Assembly (NCBI GenBank): GCA_024694125.1
Contig: JAILKE010000028.1
Span: 1-39,317, forward strand
Direction: 5' to 3'
Source of the DNA: Bacteroidales bacterium
GTDB lineage: Bacteria > Bacteroidota > Bacteroidia > Bacteroidales > UBA3663
Length of the DNA stretch: 39,317 bases
Under the pieces are notes generated by a model, which was not told the DNA's origin, ran no database searches, and saw nothing but the letters and a program-made list of their open reading frames with translations. Numbering within the stretch: position 1 is the first letter of the stretch; every line of letters begins with the position of its first letter. This document shows, piece by piece, positions 34,304 through 39,317 of this stretch. Both the position numbers and the translations under genes were made by a program.

Positions 34304-37300
34304 TTAGAAACCGAGCTTCACGGTCAGACCGAACGAACGGGTAGATGGTGCCTGACCGCCCTCGATGAAGGCAGTGGTCAGTCGGTCACTCGAACTGACG
34401 TTCATCTCCGATGGATCGATGTTCGGACAGGCTGAATAGATGAGCCACAGGTTGCTGGCCACGAACGATACGCTTGCATCACTCAGGCCGATGTTGAGGC
34501 GCTCCAACTGCTTGCGGTCGAAGGAATAGTTGAGCGATACATCGCGCAACTTCAGGTAAGTGCGGTCATATACCCACTGGTCATTGTCGTAATTGGCCTG
34601 GTAGTGATAGTAGTAGTAGGCATTCATCTTGCAGTCCACGGGCGCACCGGTAGTGGCATCCACTCCGTGTACATCGACGCCACCGCCGTTGCAGATAGCC
34701 TCACGGACGTTCACGCCATTGCTGTTGTTGCCGGCAGTACGGCTCAGCAGACCGGAGCCCGAGCCCCACATATTGGTCCAAGATACCATCTGACCGCCTA
34801 TCATATAGTCGAAATTGACATTGAGCGTGAGCTGTTTCCACTGGAGCGAGGTCGAGAAACCGCCTGCCCAGTCGGGCTGGAAGTTGCCTACCTCCTTCTC
34901 TGCATTGTCCTTATAGACCGGCATATAGCCGTCGCCCCACATATTGCTGGTGGTAGGCTGCAGGAGCAGTTCGCCCTCGTCGTTTCTTGCCCAACGGTTC
35001 GAGGTGGTGATGACGCCTACTGGCTTGCCCTCGATGGCCTTAAAGTTCCAGTTGTAGTAGAAACGGTTGTAGGTCAAGGTTGTCTCGTGCATATAGTCGC
35101 ACAGTTCGACCAACTCGTTATTGTTGCGGGCGATGTTGAAGTCGAAGTCCCACTTCCAGTCGCGGTTACGGAACAGGTTGGTGCCCAGGCTGATCTCTAT
35201 GCCCTGATTGCGGATCAGACCACAGTTGATGCGGCGTGACGAGTAGCCCGATGCACCCGGTACATCGAGCTCGAAGATCTGGTTCTTGGTATCCTTGATG
35301 TACCAGTTGATGTCGCCCCACAACTTGTCCTCGAACAGACGGAACGCGGTTCCAGCCTCGAACGAAGTGGTCAGCGTTGGTTCGATGTCCTTGTTGACCT
35401 GGACGGACGAATGGTAGAAGGCGGTCTTCTCTCCATACTTGGTCGAATAGTATGGGTCGTCGAGCTCATACGGACTGAGGGTCGAACCTACCTGCGCCAT
35501 GGATGCACGCACCTTCCAGTAGTTGAGCCACTCGGGATGTACGAACTTGTCGAGCATCACACTGGCCGACACGCCGCCGTAGATGTAGCTGTTGTCATCG
35601 CCCAGACGTGAGTCCCAGTCATTGCGCACTGAACCATCCAGGAAGTAGGTATCGTCCAGGCCCAATGTTGCAGTAGCATAGGCTGACTGGGTCTGGAAAT
35701 TGCGACGGGTATTGGTCGATGATACGTAGTCCGACGAGTTGCGGATGTTCCACCAGCCGGTACCGTTGACCAGACCCTTGGAGGTCGAACTGTAGATATA
35801 GCTGTAATGATAGGTGCGCTCCTCGACAAAGGCTGCGGCATCGACACTCAGACGATTGTCCATGAAACGGTCACCCCAAGTCAGACGGCCCTGTGCCGTG
35901 ATGTCGGTCACATGATACTTGGCCAGGTCATAGTTGGACGGAGACACATTCTTGGCACCCTCGGCATACTTGTTCTCTCGTTCGTTGTTGCGCGTATCGG
36001 CCATCAACTTGAATCCTGCCTTGAACTTGTAGGGCAGCTTCAACTCGGCATCGCCGCTGAAAATGTTACCCCACGAGTTGTGATAGCGGTTCATCTCGTA
36101 CATGATACCGAATGGATTGTCGTGGAAATTGGCACGCAGGTCGGTCGTGCTCACTGGGTTCCAGGTGCGCCAAGTGCCGTCGGCACGCTTGTAGTCCTTC
36201 AGGTCTGCGATGTTGATGTTGGTCTGACCCCACTGAACGAAGTCACAGAAGATGTTGTCCGCCTTACTGTAACCCTCGCCTGCTGCATTGTGATTCTTGT
36301 GATATGTGAACTTGTAGTCGGCACTAACAGTGAGCCACGAAGTGACATCGTACTGGGTACGGACTGAGAAGTAACGGCGCACGGCATCGGAGTTGTACAG
36401 GATACCCTCGCGCTGCTGATTGGTGAACGAGATACGGGCATTGTAGTCCTCACCCGACTTGGATACTGCAATATTGGAGATGTTCGACAATCCCGTGCGG
36501 AACAGGTCCGACAGGTCCATATTGCCGGTCCAGGGGTCAGCCTTGCCGTACTTGCTGCTCGTCGCATCGTAGTACCAGGCATTGGCTACCTTGACATTCT
36601 TGTCGAAACGTGCACCCCACGATTCATCGGACGACATATCATAGATGTACGAACCATCGGCATTCTTCTCCAGACCGAAGGCTACGACATTGTCATTGAT
36701 GTACTCCAATCCCTGCCAGCTCATATTGTCTTTGCCCTCTACTGCAAAACGCTCGCCGTACAGTCCATACGAACCGCCGCCATACTTATGCTGGATAGAC
36801 AGGTGGTCGTAGAATGTCTCCCACTTCACGGTGTGGCTCAGTTCTATACGGCCACGGCCCTTCTCTGCTCGCTTGGTCGTGATGATGATGGCACCATTGC
36901 CTCCCTGCGAACCATACAGCGCCGTGGCAGCCGAACCCTTGAGCACTGTCAGTGTCTCCACATCGTCCATATTGACCGCATTCTTGTTGGTCACTACACC
37001 ATCCACTACGTAGATTGGCTCCGAACCGACTGGGTTGTTGAAGTCATTGGTACCGCGCAATACGACCGTACCTACGTCGAACGTTGCACCCGAACCACCC
37101 AGGAAACGGGCACCCGGCACCTTACCTGCCATGGAGTTGGCCAAATCCACCTGACGTGTAGCCGTCAGGTCCTTGGCGGACAACTTCTGTGCTGCATAAC
37201 CGATGGACTTTTCCTTGCGGGTCAGACCTTGAGCAGTCACGACGACATCCTCCAGTACCATATTGTTCACCTCAAGGACAACGTGCATATTGTTCTTGAT

Positions 37301-37552
37301 GGGAAGAGTTACGGTAGTCATACCTACATAAGAAAAAGTGAGAGTCTTGGCATCTTCTGCCACATTGAGAGAGAAATTTCCGTCGATGTCCGTGATTGTA
37401 CCCACATCCGTACCGGGTATCATAACCGATGCGCCTATGACCGGTTCATTGTCCTCGTTCGAAAAGACTTGACCAACGACCGTCCTACTCTGCGCACACA
37501 CATTGACTATGCTCAATACAAGCATAACCACACAAGATAACAGCTGTTTCAT
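34304..37552 (-). CDS. SusC/RagA-family TonB-linked outer membrane transporter (1082 aa)
   Basis: TonB-dependent import channel. A signal peptide (cleavage near CAQ) is followed by the carboxypeptidase-regulatory-like domain (VVGQVFSNEDNEPVIGASVMIPGT...TDIDGNFSLNV, residues 24-100), a TonB-box region (MVLEDVVVTAQG), the plug (about 115-225, with VVLRGTNDFN, PIYVVDG and VLKGSAATALYGSQGGNGAIIITTK) and the 22-strand barrel ending in RSFGLTVKLGF. It is complete and of usual length. It is the first gene of a susC-susD operon driven from the promoter at 37812-37843. Confidence 0.97.
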   Translation of the reverse strand: MKQLLSCVVMLVLSIVNVCAQSRTVVGQVFSNEDNEPVIGASVMIPGTDVGTITDIDGNFSLNVAEDAKTLTFSYVGMTTVTLPIKNNMHVVLEVNNMVLEDVVVTAQGLTRKEKSIGYAAQKLSAKDLTATRQVDLANSMAGKVPGARFLGGSGATFDVGTVVLRGTNDFNNPVGSEPIYVVDGVVTNKNAVNMDDVETLTVLKGSAATALYGSQGGNGAIIITTKRAEKGRGRIELSHTVKWETFYDHLSIQHKYGGGSYGLYGERFAVEGKDNMSWQGLEYINDNVVAFGLEKNADGSYIYDMSSDESWGARFDKNVKVANAWYYDATSSKYGKADPWTGNMDLSDLFRTGLSNISNIAVSKSGEDYNARISFTNQQREGILYNSDAVRRYFSVRTQYDVTSWLTVSADYKFTYHKNHNAAGEGYSKADNIFCDFVQWGQTNINIADLKDYKRADGTWRTWNPVSTTDLRANFHDNPFGIMYEMNRYHNSWGNIFSGDAELKLPYKFKAGFKLMADTRNNERENKYAEGAKNVSPSNYDLAKYHVTDITAQGRLTWGDRFMDNRLSVDAAAFVEERTYHYSYIYSSTSKGLVNGTGWWNIRNSSDYVSSTNTRRNFQTQSAYATATLGLDDTYFLDGSVRNDWDSRLGDDNSYIYGGVSASVMLDKFVHPEWLNYWKVRASMAQVGSTLSPYELDDPYYSTKYGEKTAFYHSSVQVNKDIEPTLTTSFEAGTAFRLFEDKLWGDINWYIKDTKNQIFELDVPGASGYSSRRINCGLIRNQGIEISLGTNLFRNRDWKWDFDFNIARNNNELVELCDYMHETTLTYNRFYYNWNFKAIEGKPVGVITTSNRWARNDEGELLLQPTTSNMWGDGYMPVYKDNAEKEVGNFQPDWAGGFSTSLQWKQLTLNVNFDYMIGGQMVSWTNMWGSGSGLLSRTAGNNSNGVNVREAICNGGGVDVHGVDATTGAPVDCKMNAYYYYHYQANYDNDQWVYDRTYLKLRDVSLNYSFDRKQLERLNIGLSDASVSFVASNLWLIYSACPNIDPSEMNVSSSDRLTTAFIEGGQAPSTRSFGLTVKLGF

Positions 37553-37811
37553 TTAATTAGTAATATAAAAAGACATTAAAACTTTGGGTGTAATTAAAAT
37601 AATTTTGGGCATACCTTAAACATTCTGGGCAACCATACAAAGAACAAACAAGAAAAATTAAATGACAGCTACCCTAAAAACAATTTAACGTAAAGAGAAG
37701 TTCCCGTAACTAAAACTTCACAAAATATCTTCAAACCCACAAATAACCAAACTTATTACTGGCCTAATGTGTAAATGAACATAGATAATCCCTAAATCAT
37801 TAAAAACGCCG

Positions 37812-37843
37812 CAAAGATAGAAGAAAAGAAAAAAATATGCAAA
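37812..37843 (-). promoter_or_regulatory. Promoter for the susC-susD operon
   Basis: Minus strand TTTG (37840-37843), a 20-base spacer, and TATCTTTG (37812-37819): both elements match consensus. Transcription would start near 37805, giving about 250 bases of untranslated leader. Confidence 0.8.
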
Positions 37844-38028
37844 ATTATAATATAAAAATAAAGCAAAAAAATAATAGATTTATGCAGAAATAAGCAAAAT
37901 GTAATTTAGAGTTAAAAAAATTAACATTACTAACAAACCAAACCCACATAACAATATAAACAAACCACCAAACAACGTCATCAACCGAAACCAATAAAGG
38001 AATCATGGACATAAAAGCTTAAAACTAA

Positions 38029-38067
38029 GAAAAAATATCCGCAGCACCTCAATCAAGGTACTGCGGA
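38029..38067 (-). terminator. Terminator of the lipoprotein gene
   Basis: Stem tccgcag/ctgcgga plus acct/aggt (38038-38049 with 38056-38067, one mismatch). On the minus strand tatttttt follows. It lies 70 bases after the lipoprotein stop. Confidence 0.8.
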
Positions 38068-38137
38068 CTATATAATAATGATATCTTGGTTTAATAGATA
38101 TCACAATAAACAAATAGAAATTTATTAAAAGTATAGA

Positions 38138-38611
38138 TTACTTTGCAGTTGCAGACTCAATAAGCTCTTGAATATCGTCTTCTGAACGTTCATAAACCTC
38201 AGTAATAGTATCGTCTTCTTCCTTCCATGAAAGGTACAACTTGCCATTATTAAAAACAAAAGGATTTTCACAGATGAAATCCTCATCTTCTACTACAGGA
38301 GAAACGGAAATCAAAGAATCCTTTTGCTGCCAAAACAACCAATCAACGACAGTATCGTATTTACTGACAGTTGCATAAACGCCTGATTTATTTTCATAGA
38401 GGAGCAAATATTCCGATACAGTGTAAAGACCTCCTTCTTTGCCTGCATCACCTTCATATTGAGATTTCCAAAGACCAACGACAGACTCTTCAGCTACTGG
38501 ATTATCTTCCTTGTCATCATCTGAACAAGAAGACAAAAAAACTGTTGGCAACACTGCAAAAGAAAAAACAAAGCCCAGGAAAAGGCTCTTCAAAGATTTG
38601 GATGTTTTCAT
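38138..38611 (-). CDS. Small lipoprotein of unknown function (157 aa)
   Basis: The N-terminus is a lipoprotein signal (FLSSC, Cys29) followed by an acidic linker SDDDKEDNPVAEE and VVGLWKSQYE, the start seen in lipocalin-like Bacteroides lipoproteins. The rest is a probable beta-barrel (LLLYENKSGVYAT, LYLSWKEEDDTITEVYER). I do not recognise a specific family. Codon use is AT-richer than in nearly all other genes here, hinting at different origin or low expression. It lies directly downstream of the rRNA operon on the same strand, behind two terminators. Confidence 0.85.
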   Translation of the reverse strand: MKTSKSLKSLFLGFVFSFAVLPTVFLSSCSDDDKEDNPVAEESVVGLWKSQYEGDAGKEGGLYTVSEYLLLYENKSGVYATVSKYDTVVDWLFWQQKDSLISVSPVVEDEDFICENPFVFNNGKLYLSWKEEDDTITEVYERSEDDIQELIESATAK

Positions 38612-38695
38612 AAATGAAAAAAATGATAGTTAATTTAAATGTGTATGTTAGTTCAATACAGACAATATAATAAAAAGAATTATTGGATGAGTCAT

Positions 38696-38732
38696 AAAAA
38701 AAGAGAGTCGAGTCCGAAGATTCAACTCTCTT
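38696..38732 (-). terminator. Second (distal) terminator of the rRNA operon
   Basis: Stem 38701-38714 with 38719-38732 (14 positions, one mismatch and one G-U) around the tetraloop cgaa, followed on the minus strand by seven Ts. Confidence 0.85.
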
Positions 38733-38827
38733 GTAAGGTAGCCGCCCAACGTCTGAGCGACGTTGGAAGCCTCTTAAAAAAAGAGAGGATTTTGATTGCT
38801 CGAAATCCTCTCTTGTAAGGTGGCCGC
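38726..38827 (-). repeat. Duplicated 5S tail and terminator module
   Basis: ctctcttgtaaggtggccgc (38808-38827, at the 5S 3' end) recurs at 38726-38745 with one change. Each copy leads, on the minus strand, into its own hairpin and T-run. Between them is an extra perfect hairpin, ccaacgtc/gacgttgg. Confidence 0.85.
38776..38814 (-). terminator. First terminator of the rRNA operon
   Basis: Perfect 12-bp stem (38781-38792 with 38803-38814), 10-nt loop, then seven Ts on the minus strand, immediately after the 5S rRNA. Confidence 0.88.
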
Positions 38828-38927
38828 TTCCTACTCTCCCGCGTTGGCAGTACCATCGGCGTTGCAAGGTTTAACTTCTCTGTTCGGAATGGTAAGAGGT
38901 GGAGCCCTTGCGCTATAACGGCCTTAA
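38817..38927 (-). rRNA. rrf: 5S ribosomal RNA
   Basis: On the minus strand it reads from ttaaggccg to cggccacctta, whose ends pair as helix I. The core carries the 5S hallmarks ccattccgaacagagaagtt and cgatggtactgcc, then gggagagtagg. Ends are estimated from the terminal helix (about 111 nt). Confidence 0.93.
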
Positions 38928-38972
38928 TGTCGTTAATGATAAAGAACCACTGTTCAAATTATCACCACTATG

Positions 38973-39043
38973 TTGCTGTACCAGGATTCGAACCCAGACT
39001 GAGAGAACCAGAATCTCGCGTGCTACCTTTACACCATACAGCA
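38973..39043 (-). tRNA. tRNA-Gln (anticodon CUG)
   Basis: Minus-strand cloverleaf of 71 nt without encoded CCA: acceptor tgctgta/tacagca, D-arm gtgt/gcac, anticodon loop ttctggt with CTG at the anticodon position, and T-arm with ttcgaat. The first anticodon-stem pair is a C-U mismatch. It lies between 23S and 5S, an unusual position for a Bacteroidales operon. Confidence 0.9.
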
Positions 39044-39081
39044 AAATAGACATATTGAAGAAAGTAAAATAGAAAGTCTTT

Positions 39082-39317
39082 GTAAAGAAGTGTTCGGGTG
39101 ATTAGTACTGCTCGGCTAAATGGATCGCCCCACGTACACCTGCAGCCTATCAATGTCCTAGTCTCGAACTACCCTATATGGAATTCTTATCTTGTGGCCA
39201 GCTTCGCACTTAGATGCTTTCAGCGCTTATCTGTTCCCGACTTGGATACCCGGCGATGCTCCTGGCGGAACAGCCGGTACGCCAGCGGTCAGTCCGACAC
39301 GGTCCTCTCGTACTAGT
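39082..39317 (-). rRNA. rrl: 23S ribosomal RNA, 3' end only
   Basis: The minus strand starts with agtacgagaggacc (the sarcin-ricin loop) at the window edge and runs to gtactaatcacccgaac. The 3' end near 39082 is estimated from the usual distance of about 20 bases after gtactaat. The gene continues past the window. ORFs seen here are artefacts. Confidence 0.93.

Larger units (their letters stand above)
37553..38137. other. 585-base AT-rich gap upstream of susC
   Basis: It holds the susC promoter (37812-37843) and a roughly 250-base leader with no ORF (37553-37805). Beyond the promoter are poly-A-rich stretches and, at 38029-38067, the terminator of the lipoprotein gene; a short inverted gatatc repeat lies at 38081-38102. 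Nothing else was recognised. Confidence 0.65.

Noticed and set aside
39098-39316. 72-aa ORF at the window end
   Set aside because: It lies within 23S rRNA.

Overview
The window looks like a chromosomal stretch from a Bacteroidales bacterium, most likely a Prevotellaceae relative. The evidence is two SusC/SusD-type systems, promoters with the Bacteroidetes TTTG / TAnnTTTG elements and no Shine-Dalgarno logic, a PorD (DUF4835) gene between dnaN and recN, and several secreted proteins ending in a YDLxGR...KG tail of the kind common in Prevotella. Genes are rich in C-ending codons while intergenic DNA is AT-rich. No insertion sequence, phage gene or CRISPR array was seen.

Region 1 (1-19.1 kb) is a pectin-utilisation locus. 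On the + strand it holds the end of a susC, a complete susD, two exported proteins of unknown biochemistry (one with duplicated modules and a probable beta-helix) and a very large pectate lyase (PL1)-pectin methylesterase (CE8) fusion. A perfect-stem terminator separates this from two minus-strand genes: a lipoprotein resembling GH106 alpha-L-rhamnosidases and a second PL1-type pectate lyase. Together they would demethylate and cut homogalacturonan, trim rhamnose from rhamnogalacturonan, and import products through SusCD. The 15.4-16.1 kb gap holds a promoter-plus-terminator unit with no ORF, a candidate small RNA.

Region 2 (19.1-26.7 kb) is housekeeping: recN, porD, a DEDDh exonuclease and dnaN on the minus strand (exonuclease and porD overlap by ATGA), then pepD on the minus strand, divergent from a 64-aa membrane protein and an OmpH/Skp-like lipoprotein.

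Region 3 (26.6-27.97 kb) has no convincing gene. It is a mosaic of tandem repeats and hairpins ending in a second orphan promoter-terminator unit.

Region 4 (27.97-32.5 kb) holds a GNAT-fold protein, a SulP anion transporter and upp (uracil phosphoribosyltransferase) on the minus strand, and a YqiA-like esterase on the + strand.

Region 5 (32.6-39.3 kb, all minus strand) holds a second complete SusC/SusD pair with a roughly 250-nt leader, a small lipoprotein, and the end of an rRNA operon arranged 23S - tRNA-Gln(CUG) - 5S. The 5S end is followed by a duplicated tail-plus-terminator module.
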